Shown: positions 46,477 through 55,852, counted from the stretch's first letter. The stretch is DNA of 64,000 nt from Calothrix sp. NIES-2098 (GCA_002368175.1 AP018172.1:3656001-3720000), one strand, 5' to 3'. Translations and numbers: made by a program. The notes: generated from the letters alone by a model not told the origin.

Positions 46477-47628
46477 ATGAAAAACTTCAAGATTGTCACA
46501 TTAGGAGCATCTGGTGCAGGTAAGACTGTATTCCTTGCCAGTATGTTTAAGCAACTATCACTTCAAAAAAATAATACTTTCAAGCTGGAGGTCGAGAATC
46601 CCCAGCAACGACAATTACTTAACTCGACCTATATGCACTTACTGACTGGAGATAGCTGGCCTCCAGGAACAAAAAATATTACCGAATGGACTTTTAATTG
46701 TTGTGTCCAAACAGAAGAACTTGATAACTACACTGCTTGCCAGTTCACATACTACGACTACGCTGGAGGCCGTCTGACCGATGTTGATGAAGATTCAGAT
46801 TTTGAGAAAGTAGTTAAGCAAGCTGATGTAATCTTAGGATTACTTGATGGTCATAAAATTCACGCTTGGCTCACTGGTGGTAGCAATTCGCTGATAAATA
46901 CATTCTTAACTATGGATTTACCAAGCATTCTCAAACGAATGCAGAATTGTACGGTTCCAGTTCATTTTGTCATTAGTAAATGGGATATTCTAGATAAAAA
47001 TTATTCCCTGAATCAAGTGTATACTCAGCTTTGCACCATTCCTGAGTTTGCACAACTACTTGCAACTCGGAGTAATGTAGCTTCCCCTGTACGGCTGATT
47101 CCAGTTAGTTCTGTCGGCTTGGATTTTGCAACTCTGCAATCTGATGGAAGTATGAAGAAAAATCCTGGCAGAATACCATCTCCTTTTTTAGTTGAAGTTC
47201 CTATTGCTTGTGTTTTACCAGACAGATTGAAACAATTGATTAACGAAACTCAAATTAAACAAAAGCAACTCGAAGCACAGAATCAGAAAGCAGACACAGG
47301 TAACAACATTTTAATTGATGTCTTGATCGGATCTTTAGATCTCCTAGGATTTGGCCTAAATTCATTTGATTTATTACTAGAATTTGCTGATGGTGAAGAG
47401 ATCAAAGCATTTAAATTTGTCACAAAGGCTGCATCCTTGACGAATGGCCTTTTAAAGAAAGGAATAATCGGAGTCACCGACAAGATAGGAAAACAGGCTC
47501 GTAATAAAAGAGAGCAGACTCTCAATGCTGTTAAAGACGAGCAATCTGCTTTAAGACACGCAATAAGTGTTTTTCGTGATTTTGAGAGCGAGTTAACAGA
47601 GCTTTTTCCACAGTCTCGATTAGTTTAA
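46477..47628 (+). CDS. P-loop GTPase-like protein 1
   Basis: A 383-residue protein with a small-GTPase-like core. The P-loop is GASGAGKT at 10-17, the G3-like motif is YYDYAGG near 90, and SKWD at about 168 matches the G4 (T/NKxD) position. Trp-Pro-Pro-Gly (SWPPGT) near 63 is shared with its paralogue. The C-terminal third is helical and ends in a charged segment without a membrane anchor. Sequence style suggests the double-GTPase (DO-GTPase2-like) group known from bacterial conflict systems; this is a recollection, not a search result. First gene of a three-gene set. Confidence 0.75.
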   Translation: MKNFKIVTLGASGAGKTVFLASMFKQLSLQKNNTFKLEVENPQQRQLLNSTYMHLLTGDSWPPGTKNITEWTFNCCVQTEELDNYTACQFTYYDYAGGRLTDVDEDSDFEKVVKQADVILGLLDGHKIHAWLTGGSNSLINTFLTMDLPSILKRMQNCTVPVHFVISKWDILDKNYSLNQVYTQLCTIPEFAQLLATRSNVASPVRLIPVSSVGLDFATLQSDGSMKKNPGRIPSPFLVEVPIACVLPDRLKQLINETQIKQKQLEAQNQKADTGNNILIDVLIGSLDLLGFGLNSFDLLLEFADGEEIKAFKFVTKAASLTNGLLKKGIIGVTDKIGKQARNKREQTLNAVKDEQSALRHAISVFRDFESELTELFPQSRLV

Positions 47629-47634
47629 CCTGAC

Positions 47635-47688
47635 TGTAAGCTAATGCCTCAATCTGATTATTTTTAAATAGAAAGGCATTAGCTTACA
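47635..47688 (+). other. Perfect 15-bp inverted repeat between the two GTPase genes
   Basis: TGTAAGCTAATGCCT at 47635-47649 pairs perfectly with AGGCATTAGCTTACA at 47674-47688, with a 24-base AT-rich loop. It starts 7 bases after the first GTPase stop and is not followed by a T-run. It could be a processing or attenuation hairpin, or a binding site for a dimeric regulator. Confidence 0.75.
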
Positions 47689-47762
47689 CAGTTGAGGAAA
47701 GAGGAAAGATGAAAAAGTATGAGTTATGGGAATTGCAGTCTTCTTATTTCTCTGGAGTTGTC

Positions 47763-48845
47763 ATGAATAACTATAGCGTTATTGTTTTAGGTTCATCGGG
47801 TTCTGGTAAAACTGTTTTTTTGGCCAGCCTTTTCAAGGCATTGTCAACATTAGGAAAGTTTGGCTTTTTTTTAGATGTTGAAGATTCCGATAGAAGAAAA
47901 AGTCTGAATAAAGTATATGAAACATTGATTAGAGGTGAAAGCTGGCCTCCGGGAACAAGAAATACTGCTCAATGGATATTTAATTGCTGTGTCAAAACTT
48001 CAGAATTATCAAATGTTCGAGCTTGCAGCCTTATTTATGTTGATTATGCAGGAGGTCTAATTACAGATGCATCAACAACAGGAGTAGACAATTACAGGGA
48101 ATTTGAGTCATTAGTTGAAAACTCTGATGCTGTTTTAGCGATTATAGACGGTCAAAAATTGCTTTTTCTTATGCAAGATAAAGACCTGAACAGTCATGTT
48201 GTTTTAAGATGGCTACATGAGGATCTACCTAACATTACACAAATGGTGGATAAATGTACGAAAAATACACCTGTTCATTTCATAATTAGTAAATGGGACA
48301 TACTTGAAGAAAATGGTTACTCTTTAGCTGAAGTAAGAAACCGCCTGATCGACACAGTTCCTGAATTTAAAAATGTAGTTGGTAACAGAAAAAAAGCAGG
48401 CTGTCCAGTTCGTTTAATCCCTGTAAGTTCTGTAGGCAGAGGTTTCGCAATTCTAACGCCTGATGGACATATGAAGAAAGTTCCTGGCAAAATCCCACAA
48501 CCTATGAATGTAGAGGTTCCTCTTGCCTTTGCGCTAACAGACAAGCAACGCATTCAAATTGATGACTCAAAGCCAAAATCGAATAGTCACCAAAAGTCTT
48601 CTATTCGCAAAATATTATTCTACATTTTGATGGGGATTATTACTATCTTGTTGCTTCCGTGGAGCCTGATTATTGCTGCTGTTTATTTTCTAATTCGTAT
48701 CTTTACTAAAGACAAACAAAATAGTGCGCAAACAGCAAGCGATGAAGGAATTTTATCTAACACAAATGCATTTGCTCAAGTTTTACATACTTGTCAATCT
48801 GTTCAGCAACAGTTCCTTGCTAACTTCCCTGAATCTAATCTGTAG
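47763..48845 (+). CDS. P-loop GTPase-like protein 2, membrane-anchored
   Basis: A 360-residue paralogue of the previous protein: P-loop GSSGSGKT at 10-17, SWPPGTRNTAQW, YVDYAGG, IISKWDI. Unlike the first, it has a hydrophobic C-terminal hairpin (KILFYILMGIITILLLPWSL, then IIAAVYFLIRIF), so it should sit at a membrane with the GTPase domain in the cytoplasm. The start at 47763 has GGAG 5 bases upstream and aligns with the paralogue's start. An in-frame ATG at 47709, also with a good AGGA site, would add 18 residues. It is followed after 12 bp by the third gene. Confidence 0.75.
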   Translation: MNNYSVIVLGSSGSGKTVFLASLFKALSTLGKFGFFLDVEDSDRRKSLNKVYETLIRGESWPPGTRNTAQWIFNCCVKTSELSNVRACSLIYVDYAGGLITDASTTGVDNYREFESLVENSDAVLAIIDGQKLLFLMQDKDLNSHVVLRWLHEDLPNITQMVDKCTKNTPVHFIISKWDILEENGYSLAEVRNRLIDTVPEFKNVVGNRKKAGCPVRLIPVSSVGRGFAILTPDGHMKKVPGKIPQPMNVEVPLAFALTDKQRIQIDDSKPKSNSHQKSSIRKILFYILMGIITILLLPWSLIIAAVYFLIRIFTKDKQNSAQTASDEGILSNTNAFAQVLHTCQSVQQQFLANFPESNL

Positions 48846-48857
48846 GTAATAAATTTT

Positions 48858-49922
48858 ATGATGACTCAAGCTTGGCCTTTTCTCATTAGCCGAAACCAGT
48901 CAGTTGACTACAATACGGTAGTAGCACCTGATTTCATAACTCAAGCCAAAATTCGTAGCCTACTTCTCAAAGTATCAGATGATGAGTTAGCTGAAGATGG
49001 AGAAGTCAGTATTCGCTGGGTTCACGGTTCTCCAGTAGGAGATTTTACTGTTGTTTTTCGAGTATCTCAGGCTAAAAAAAGAGATATTGGAAAAAGTGAA
49101 AATGACATATTGAGAGATCCATTTGGTAGGGAAATTTACCTAATAGAAGGACTTGTTTTTCTGGAAACACCAGATGAACTTCACGGAAAAATTAAGCAGA
49201 TTCACCTCGACCTAGCTCATAGGGAACTGAAAGAGAAATATAAGGAGTTTTGGAATGAGAATAAGATTAGCGACTCTAATAATATTGACGTGAGAGAGGA
49301 TGTGTCCAGTCCTGTTATTAAACTTAAAAAGTTAGAGCCATTCTCGATTACCTCAAGGCGTCAATTACCAGTTGCAGTTCAACATAGAACACGTACTTCA
49401 AACTCTGCTATTAAGAATAGGGTGAGTTTATCTACTATCCTAGTTACTACACTTACAGTGTTATTTTTACTGGGAATTTTTTGGAAAATTTTTGGAGGAG
49501 ATCAAATAATATCCGGGCAACGATTGGAGGAAATTAAAAACTGCTCTTATATTACCCAAAACGTGCAAATTACCTTTGACAATAATCAACGGGATGGGAG
49601 CAGACCTCTACAAGATTTGAAAAAAAAACATCCTGAAGCATGGATATTTTTAGAAGGCTCCCTGAACGTGAAGCTTCCTGATGAAATTAAAAAATTAGTA
49701 ATCGAAAATAAAAAAAGACAAAAGTCTGGCAATGACAAACAGACCATAACTCTAGTTGACGAGAAGTTAGAAATGAGCTATCACCCACTCAATGCAGCAA
49801 TTGCTCTCTTGCAAAATCAATCTGTCACTAGTGACAATCTTAAAGCAAGAATTATTGAACTAGGTCAGCCAGAATCAATTTCCCAGTGCCCTTCTAAAAA
49901 AGCACTAGTTCATCGGGGCTGA
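48858..49922 (+). CDS. Single-pass membrane protein of the GTPase operon
   Basis: A 354-residue protein of unknown family. Residues 1-135 form a compact domain (QAWPFLISRNQSVDYNTVVA, SIRWVHGSPVGDFTVVFRV) that resembles no domain I can name. A linker follows, then one transmembrane helix at about 191-211 (STILVTTLTVLFLLGIFWKI). The C-terminal domain is 140 residues. It starts 12 bp after GTPase 2 and ends before a strong terminator. Being co-encoded with a membrane-anchored GTPase suggests it is a receptor or effector partner of the GTPases. Confidence 0.65.
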   Translation: MMTQAWPFLISRNQSVDYNTVVAPDFITQAKIRSLLLKVSDDELAEDGEVSIRWVHGSPVGDFTVVFRVSQAKKRDIGKSENDILRDPFGREIYLIEGLVFLETPDELHGKIKQIHLDLAHRELKEKYKEFWNENKISDSNNIDVREDVSSPVIKLKKLEPFSITSRRQLPVAVQHRTRTSNSAIKNRVSLSTILVTTLTVLFLLGIFWKIFGGDQIISGQRLEEIKNCSYITQNVQITFDNNQRDGSRPLQDLKKKHPEAWIFLEGSLNVKLPDEIKKLVIENKKRQKSGNDKQTITLVDEKLEMSYHPLNAAIALLQNQSVTSDNLKARIIELGQPESISQCPSKKALVHRG

Positions 49923-50064
49923 TCTTTTCAGAAGGGCATAAGTACAAAAAGTGGGGTTGGTTCTAGGGTGAATATGTGATTCTAGGTGAGGTACTTTGTA
50001 TCTAGTTTACCGACTATCTAGGTCGGGTACATAAGTCCTTTTCAATAAGGAAAATAGTAAACAA

Positions 50065-50104
50065 GGAGTGAGAGGTGATAGATGCTCGCCTCTCACTCCT
50101 TTTT
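50065..50104 (+). terminator. Rho-independent terminator of the GTPase operon
   Basis: GGAGTGAGAGG at 50065-50075 pairs perfectly with CCTCTCACTCC at 50089-50099, with a 13-base loop, followed by TTTTT. It lies 140 bases after the third gene's stop and just before the SDR remnant on the other strand. Confidence 0.85.
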
Positions 50105-50142
50105 ACATAATTATACAAATATCTTGATTCCATACCTATAGA

Positions 50143-50265
50143 GAGTTCTCCTAGCAGTTTGGCGGTTGCTGCACCAATGCCGCGACTTGCACCTGTAATG
50201 AGAACAGCGCGATCGCGCAACAATTGAGTAGGATTTGAGGTTTATTGAGGTTGGGTTGCAACCAT
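50143..50265 (-). pseudogene. Remnant of a short-chain dehydrogenase N-terminus
   Basis: Minus-strand translation from an ATG at 50265 gives MVATQPQ, then an in-frame stop (TAA), then TSNPTQLLRDRAVLITGASR and GIGAATAKLLGE, the cofactor-binding start of an SDR enzyme. Similarity ends near 50143, just before the terminator hairpin. An AAAGGA ribosome site still precedes the ATG. It is both interrupted and truncated, so it is a dead fragment. Confidence 0.8.
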
Positions 50266-50485
50266 ATTTTTTCCTTTGATTTGGGTTAGAGCTGTAATCA
50301 TGTTAGGGCTAAAGCTCTTGGTTATTGAAAGCTGTTATTTAGCGAGCAATTGCAAAGGCGATGAGCCTCCAGAGGTTGTCATAGTTGATCTGCATGAATC
50401 AAAAACTTCTGATGACTATTGAAAACCAGTCAGTCGATCGAGAGAAATCCGCAATCAAGAATGAAAATTCTTACCCCTTCCTTCT

Positions 50486-50610
50486 CTTCTGCCCCCTGCC
50501 ACGCCAGTTGCTACAACGGGGGGAACCCCAACGGACAGTTTGCTCAAGTCGGGGAACCCGCCCACGCAACTGTCCTCCGCAACGCACTGGCTCCTCTGCC
50601 TTCTGCCTTA
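50486..50610. repeat. Intergenic repeat with C/T-rich ends and inverted arms
   Basis: Begins and ends with CTTCTGCCCCCTGCC-like and CTCTGCCTTCTGCC-like strings. Inside are inverted arms GCCAGT (50503-50508) and ACTGGC (50586-50591). Reading frames across it have no gene-like character. Similar in style to the block inside the tape measure gene. Confidence 0.6.
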
Positions 50611-50618
50611 TTTACAAA

Positions 50619-51602
50619 CTAAACACCTACAGTGACGCGATCGCTGATTTCCATTTCTAGAACTTCTTCAATGCGTTGAATTGTTACGGAAGACAGTTGC
50701 TTACCCGATGCTTTAACGTTTTCTTGTACCTGTGTTGGTTTGCTTGCACCGATGATGACACTACTTAGTTCGGGATTCCGTAAGCACCAAGCCAGCGCCA
50801 GTTGGCTGAGGCTCAAACCTTCTTGTTCGGCAATAGGTGACAGTCGCTGCACCTTGAGTAACTGTCGTTGATCCAGTTCACCCTTGTTCAAGAAGATATT
50901 TTGTTTGGGGTCGCTTGCCCGCGAACCTTCTGGTAAGGCTTGACCGGGTTTGTATTTACCAGTTAGTAAGCCTTGTGCTAGAGGTGAGTAGTTAATAATC
51001 CCAATCCCTTCCCGTCGGCACAAAGGCAACACTTCTTTTTCAATCGTGCGATCGAGCATATTGTAACGAGGCTGGTCGGATGCGATCTGTGCGAGATTTG
51101 CCAAGCGGGTCAAGTCGGTTGCATGGGCGAGTTGTCCCGCACTCCATTCAGAAACACCGTAATAAAGGATTTTCCCCTGTTTCACCAGATGGTCAAATGC
51201 CATGAGAGTTTCAGCCAGTGGTACATTCGGGTCATAACGATGTGCTTGGTAGAGGTCAATGTATTCCAACCCCAATCGCTTCAGGCTGGCATCACATTGC
51301 TCTAGAATATGTTTGCGTGATAGGCCGCGATCGTTCGGCCCTTGACCCATTGGGAAATAAACTTTGGTTGCCAGAACATAGGATTCGCGCGGGTACTGTC
51401 GCAGTACCTTACCGACAATTTTTTCGGCTTCTCCGCCAGCATACACATTTGCTGTGTCAAAGAAATTAACTCCTAAATCGTAAGCTTGCTCAATACATTG
51501 ACGGGCGGTGTCTTCTGCTGTTGCGCCGCCATAGGTGAGCCAGGAGCCTAAGCAAATTTCCGAGACACGAATGCCATGTTTACCTAAATGCCGATATTCC
51601 AT
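50619..51602 (-). CDS. Aldo/keto reductase
   Basis: A 327-residue NADPH-dependent oxidoreductase of the aldo/keto reductase superfamily, similar in style to the Kv-beta/YajO-type enzymes. The catalytic tetrad is intact: Asp49 (FFDTANVYAGG), Tyr54, Lys80 (VLATKVYF) and His121 (YQAHRYD). The C-terminal cofactor motif SSVIIGASKPTQVQEN is present. The substrate cannot be inferred. The length is normal. A likely single-gene unit: its start faces the long spacer 51603-52271. Confidence 0.93.
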   Translation of the reverse strand: MEYRHLGKHGIRVSEICLGSWLTYGGATAEDTARQCIEQAYDLGVNFFDTANVYAGGEAEKIVGKVLRQYPRESYVLATKVYFPMGQGPNDRGLSRKHILEQCDASLKRLGLEYIDLYQAHRYDPNVPLAETLMAFDHLVKQGKILYYGVSEWSAGQLAHATDLTRLANLAQIASDQPRYNMLDRTIEKEVLPLCRREGIGIINYSPLAQGLLTGKYKPGQALPEGSRASDPKQNIFLNKGELDQRQLLKVQRLSPIAEQEGLSLSQLALAWCLRNPELSSVIIGASKPTQVQENVKASGKQLSSVTIQRIEEVLEMEISDRVTVGV

Positions 51603-52271
51603 AAGTCATTTCCTTTTTGCCAACCTTTAAGCCCACTTTAGAAAACGTTGAGGGCTAGGTTCTCTTTCATCAGGAAGAGACACGAATCCATCAATAGGTG
51701 AACTTATAATAAAAACTCTTGTAGCCAAACTAACCCACAGGCTAGTGCCTGAAAAAAGCTTGTATTTATGGTGAGAAATAATCAATACTAAGTAGCAGAC
51801 TTAACAAAGGCAAAGATAAAATCTTAGGATAGGTTAATTTTACTATTAGGGTAGGCATTGCCTACATAAAAAATATTATTATCCCAATATTTTAGATGAG
51901 AGCTTCTAGTAGCATAAGCACTAATTATAATTACGGTTTACCCTACTGTAAGCATGAGTTCATCTAGTTATATTAAGTAAGTATCGAGTAATAAATTTTT
52001 GGCTTAATGCCAATACAAGCACTTAAAAATAAAGTGTTTAACTCCAATTAAAAGTAGAGCCTGGCTAACAGAGTGAAGGCTTAAAATCACAATAATTATT
52101 GGGAAATCAATGGTTGCGGTTTAATATTAAGGGCACTAAGTTTTAGATGTTAAATATCTAATACAAAAGCTTTATAGCGTTCTCAAATTAATAGCTTGAG
52201 GTCTAGATAAAAGCTCACTCTCTTCGATTGTGAGGAGGGCTTTGCCATCCTGGCAAGGAGAAACTTTCAAA
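51603..52271. other. Spacer with a short palindrome
   Basis: About 670 bp of AT-rich DNA. It contains GTAGGCATTGCCTAC at 51851-51865 (7-base arms), a variant of the palindrome at 2918. No gene was recognised. Confidence 0.5.
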
Positions 52272-53144
52272 GTGAAAAAAAAGATTTTTGCAGTAGTACT
52301 AGCTCTCTTAACTTTTATTATGGTTATATTTGCAGCTTCTACACAGAGTTCTCAAAATGTTCAAGGCGAGCAAATCAACGAACTCTATGTTTTTGGGGAT
52401 AGCCTTTCCGACACAGGCAATATATTCAAGGCGACAAATGGAGTTTATCCTCCTAGTCCTCCTTACTTTCAAGGACGTTATTCTAACGGGCCAGTTTGGG
52501 TGGAACATCTCAGCACTAAATTAGGATTGAATAATACCAAAAATATTAATTTTGCCTGTGGTGGTGCGACTACTATTAGCGGTAGTATTAATGGTGTTCC
52601 TGGGGCATTAGCACAAGTTTATAGTTATACGAAATCCCAGCCAAAACTCAACCCCAAGGCGCTTTATATCCTTTGGGCTGGAGCCAATGATTATCTTTAC
52701 GGAGCTACTAATACTAGTTCTGCGATCGCCAATTTATCTAATGGCGTTCAATCATTGTTACAAGCGGGAGCTAAAACAGTTTTGGTTGCTAATTTACCAG
52801 ATTTAGGAAAGATTCCTGCTACTTACAATACTTTCAACTCCACTAACCTGAGTGCAGTGACAAATCTGCATAATTTAGAATTAACAAAATCTCTTGATTC
52901 GCTTCAGCAAAAATTTGGTGCTGGCAATAAAATTATTCAACTCGATGTAAATTCCTTATATCGAGAAGCAATTTCTAACCCAGCAAAATTTGATTTCACA
53001 AATGTAACTAGTTCTTGTCTATCGAATGTAACTACCTGCAAAGCCGAGATTTTAACGGCTTGTCATTACCCACATTTATGTAACATTCAATGTATCGCAA
53101 TGCCCGAAATCCCGCCCTGCAATAAATTGCGGGCTAATAGCTGA
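52272..53144 (+). pseudogene. GDSL-type esterase/lipase, 3' end replaced by a repeat insertion
   Basis: A secreted SGNH/GDSL hydrolase with its C-terminus missing. It has a signal peptide (KKKIFAVVLALLTFIMVIFA), block I YVFGDSLSDTGN with the nucleophile Ser, a block II-like INFACGGATT, and block III ILWAGANDYL. The usual final block (DxxHPT) with catalytic Asp and His is absent. Similarity stops after FTNVTSSCLSNVTTC, and the last 34 residues are translated from a MITE-like repeat. The start is taken as GTG 52272 with GGAGAAA upstream; the frame is open to 52230. It is probably inactive. Confidence 0.8.
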
Positions 53145-53284
53145 AGTACGTTAAAACGCACTAATTTTAGGGATATAACATCGCTTAGTCTACTTGAGTA
53201 GACTTGCGCTATTAGCTTTGGAATTGATTCCAAAGTGGGAATAACAACGAAGCGAGAGATTGAAAATATCTGGGTAATGACAAG
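53059..53284. mobile_element. MITE-like element, about 226 bp
   Basis: Bounded by 14-bp perfect inverted repeats: CTTGTCATTACCCA at 53059-53072 and TGGGTAATGACAAG at 53271-53284. Weaker complementarity continues outward (TTTTAA on both sides). Internal structures include a near-palindrome around CCCTGCAATAAATTGCGGG and an 8-bp-arm hairpin AGTCTACTTGAGTAGACT at 53187-53204. It encodes no transposase. Exact ends and target duplication cannot be fixed by eye. Confidence 0.65.
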
Positions 53285-53470
53285 GGTTTTAAGGGTGAGG
53301 GATATTTGTGAATTAAGTAATAGTCTCATACCATTGCAAGCTTGACAACCCTAAAATTAAACCTTTTTACCCAAAAATTACACCTTTACTTAACTTGACA
53401 TCATCTGTAAGGATGAAGCTTTTATTTTCATGCTTCGCTTCAATGTAACTGCATTGAGTAAAATCGAGCC

Positions 53471-55534
53471 ATGAAAACTGACCCAAATATTACGGTAGAT
53501 GCCAATCCGCCAAAAATTGAGCCTCAAAAAAATCGATGGCGGACTATTGGCATCCTGTTATTTTTAATTATTATTGTTAGTTTCTTCGCTTACAGATTAG
53601 AAATTGTCTTAGGTAAAACTCCCAGCCTAGACAAAACTTTTACACTCGTAACACAAGTTGCACCACAGGAAATCGGTTCTTATGATGTGTTGGGGTACGC
53701 CATTAATAAAGAAGAAGCTACAAGGTTATTGCAAACAGAAGCGGGAAGCAAACAACTATCCCCAGAAAATGGTGCGTTTGCTGTCACAGAAGAAACCTTA
53801 AAACTGGGACGAGATACTTTTTATTCAGAAACCTTTGGCAATGAAATCTTCCAAACCGATGTGGTAGGAGCGCTGAACGGCCCGATTAATTTGGTAACAG
53901 TGGGTCAGGCGATCGCAAAATTAGGAGGTAAGCATACAACTAATTTGCAAATCCCCATCAATGAAGATGTAACTATTGGGGGACGCACTTTCAAAGCAGG
54001 CACATTGTTGAATACAGGTTTAGACGTACCCGCCAATTCCCTTGTCCCCTTGGGTATGCGTGCCAGCTTAACTAAAGGTAAGCTGAGATTTGGTATTACT
54101 TGCGCTTTATGTCATGCCACAGTTGATAGGGAAAGCGGACGCATCTTAGAAGGCGCACCCAATAATGACCTGAATACAGGCTTGGTTCTGGCATTTGCTA
54201 CTAATTCCGCAGCCATGTTTCGCCAAACAGATGTGAATCCTACACAATTTCCGGCAGGACAACATACTTACATTAATGCTGATGGTGAAGAGTCCCGCTT
54301 ACCAGATGTTAAAGCCGTAGAAGATGCAGTTGATGCCAAATTCTTAACTTGGCCGCCAGGAAACTTTGATTCTACTGGCACTCTAGTCAACAATCCCTCA
54401 CAAACTCCCTCATCTTATACTTTTGATGCTTGGCCTTATGGTTGGAGTGGTCATTCCGCAGTGGGTTGGTTTCATGGTTTAACTACTTTAAATAGCAACG
54501 TTCACGCCACCAACTCAGACGCAACAAATGGCGCTGATGCGAGTCAATCTACACTAGGAATTGATAAAGAAACCTATTTAGGCGTAATTCTGCAAAATGC
54601 TGCGAATCCAGCGTTTAGATTACCCGAAGGCGCACAACCATCAGAATTTTTTGACAAAATTGACCCCACCCCTGGAGAACCTGCTATTAATGAAGTAATT
54701 CGGATGCCTGGATATCCCAAAGGTTCGCCGTTTATGTTAGATGGGTTAATGGCATCTTCTCCAGGCTACCCCGTTGGCGACCAGTTAAATGGAATGTCGG
54801 CTTGGCAAAATACTCTCGCACCACCACCAATTGAAATTAGCGATGTTGCTACTTTAGAAAAAGGTGCGGCTGTATTTACTCGCGCTGGCTGCATTGAGTG
54901 TCATAGCGGACGCTACTTTACTAATCATGATGTAATTGCGCAAAACGAAATTGGCACTCAACCATCACGCGCCCCCACATTAGCAGTATTCGCTCAAAAC
55001 TTCACCAACGCGCAAACCTACCCCAACAGCGTGTCTGTTCCTTTACCATCTAATCCTCCCGTGTTGGATGTTCCTACAGATATTACGCCGCAAAAAGCAC
55101 AACAGTTAGCTTTTGCAATGAATAATCCAGCTGGTGGTTATAAAGTACCAAGTCTAATTGGCTTGTATTTAACTGCGCCTTATTTACATGATGGCGGTGT
55201 GGCTGCTAGCGCTGAAGCACTCAAGCAAAACGAACAGAACGGAGAATTTGTGGTAGCTAAACCCGACCAATTGGGGATGGCTGGTACATTAATGCAAAAT
55301 ATTTTACCCGATCCAGAAGCCAGCTTGCGGGTGTTACTCGATCGCAATCTGCGTGAGGTGACAGTTGCAGCTAACCAAGCCCATCCAGATTTGCAACAAT
55401 CTAACGTCGATGGTAGCGGACACGCTTACTGGGTAGATACCAAAGCAGGCTTCACTACTCAAGAACAGACAGATTTAATTCAATTCCTTCTGAGTTTAGA
55501 CGATCGCCCAGAAGTTCTGCCTAGTTCGCGTTAA
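53471..55534 (+). CDS. Membrane-anchored di-haem c-type cytochrome
   Basis: A 687-residue protein with one N-terminal transmembrane helix (IGILLFLIIIVSFFAYRLEI, about 26-45) and two CxxCH haem-binding motifs: CALCH at 211-215 and CIECH at 474-478. The second lies in a region resembling the C-terminal half of bacterial di-haem peroxidase-like proteins (GAAVFTRAGCIECHSGRYFT, YKVPSLIGLYLTAPYLHDGG), and GGVAASAEAL follows. A periplasmic or lumenal electron-transfer or oxidase role is likely, but the substrate is unknown. No partner gene lies in the immediate neighbourhood. Confidence 0.82.
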   Translation: MKTDPNITVDANPPKIEPQKNRWRTIGILLFLIIIVSFFAYRLEIVLGKTPSLDKTFTLVTQVAPQEIGSYDVLGYAINKEEATRLLQTEAGSKQLSPENGAFAVTEETLKLGRDTFYSETFGNEIFQTDVVGALNGPINLVTVGQAIAKLGGKHTTNLQIPINEDVTIGGRTFKAGTLLNTGLDVPANSLVPLGMRASLTKGKLRFGITCALCHATVDRESGRILEGAPNNDLNTGLVLAFATNSAAMFRQTDVNPTQFPAGQHTYINADGEESRLPDVKAVEDAVDAKFLTWPPGNFDSTGTLVNNPSQTPSSYTFDAWPYGWSGHSAVGWFHGLTTLNSNVHATNSDATNGADASQSTLGIDKETYLGVILQNAANPAFRLPEGAQPSEFFDKIDPTPGEPAINEVIRMPGYPKGSPFMLDGLMASSPGYPVGDQLNGMSAWQNTLAPPPIEISDVATLEKGAAVFTRAGCIECHSGRYFTNHDVIAQNEIGTQPSRAPTLAVFAQNFTNAQTYPNSVSVPLPSNPPVLDVPTDITPQKAQQLAFAMNNPAGGYKVPSLIGLYLTAPYLHDGGVAASAEALKQNEQNGEFVVAKPDQLGMAGTLMQNILPDPEASLRVLLDRNLREVTVAANQAHPDLQQSNVDGSGHAYWVDTKAGFTTQEQTDLIQFLLSLDDRPEVLPSSR

Positions 55535-55612
55535 AAAAAGCGATCGCAAAAGGGGAGGGCAAGGTAATATTTCCTTCTCACTCCCTAGTTCCTACTTTTT
55601 TTTACAACAGAC

Positions 55613-55852
55613 ATGGAAAGAGAAATTCAAGATTCAGATGGTATTACGTGGACTTGTGTTCAAGCATTTTCAGGTATTTCTGATAAAGCAGAAGCTGAAG
55701 ATGCAGCGCAAGTCAAAGACGAACCAAATAAGTATTGGGTTGTTTGTACTCCCAGTGGCGGCGCGCAGTCTGTGCGGTTAAAACTCAAAGATAAATGGCA
55801 AGAAAATTACTCCGATGAGGAGTTACTTCAGGAAATTAAAAGACAGCAGTAA
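55613..55852 (+). CDS. Small conserved cyanobacterial protein
   Basis: A 79-residue soluble protein (MEREIQDSDGITWTCVQAFS, GGAQSVRLKLKDKWQENYSD). Regular composition and a coherent fold-like pattern support a real gene; no family name recalled. The C-terminal helix is EELLQEIKRQQ. It is 78 bp after the cytochrome gene and followed by a terminator-like hairpin. Confidence 0.65.
   Translation: MEREIQDSDGITWTCVQAFSGISDKAEAEDAAQVKDEPNKYWVVCTPSGGAQSVRLKLKDKWQENYSDEELLQEIKRQQ

Noticed and set aside
50385..50660. Plus-strand frames of 67-91 codons
   Set aside because: They are translations of the C/T-rich intergenic repeat at 50486-50610.
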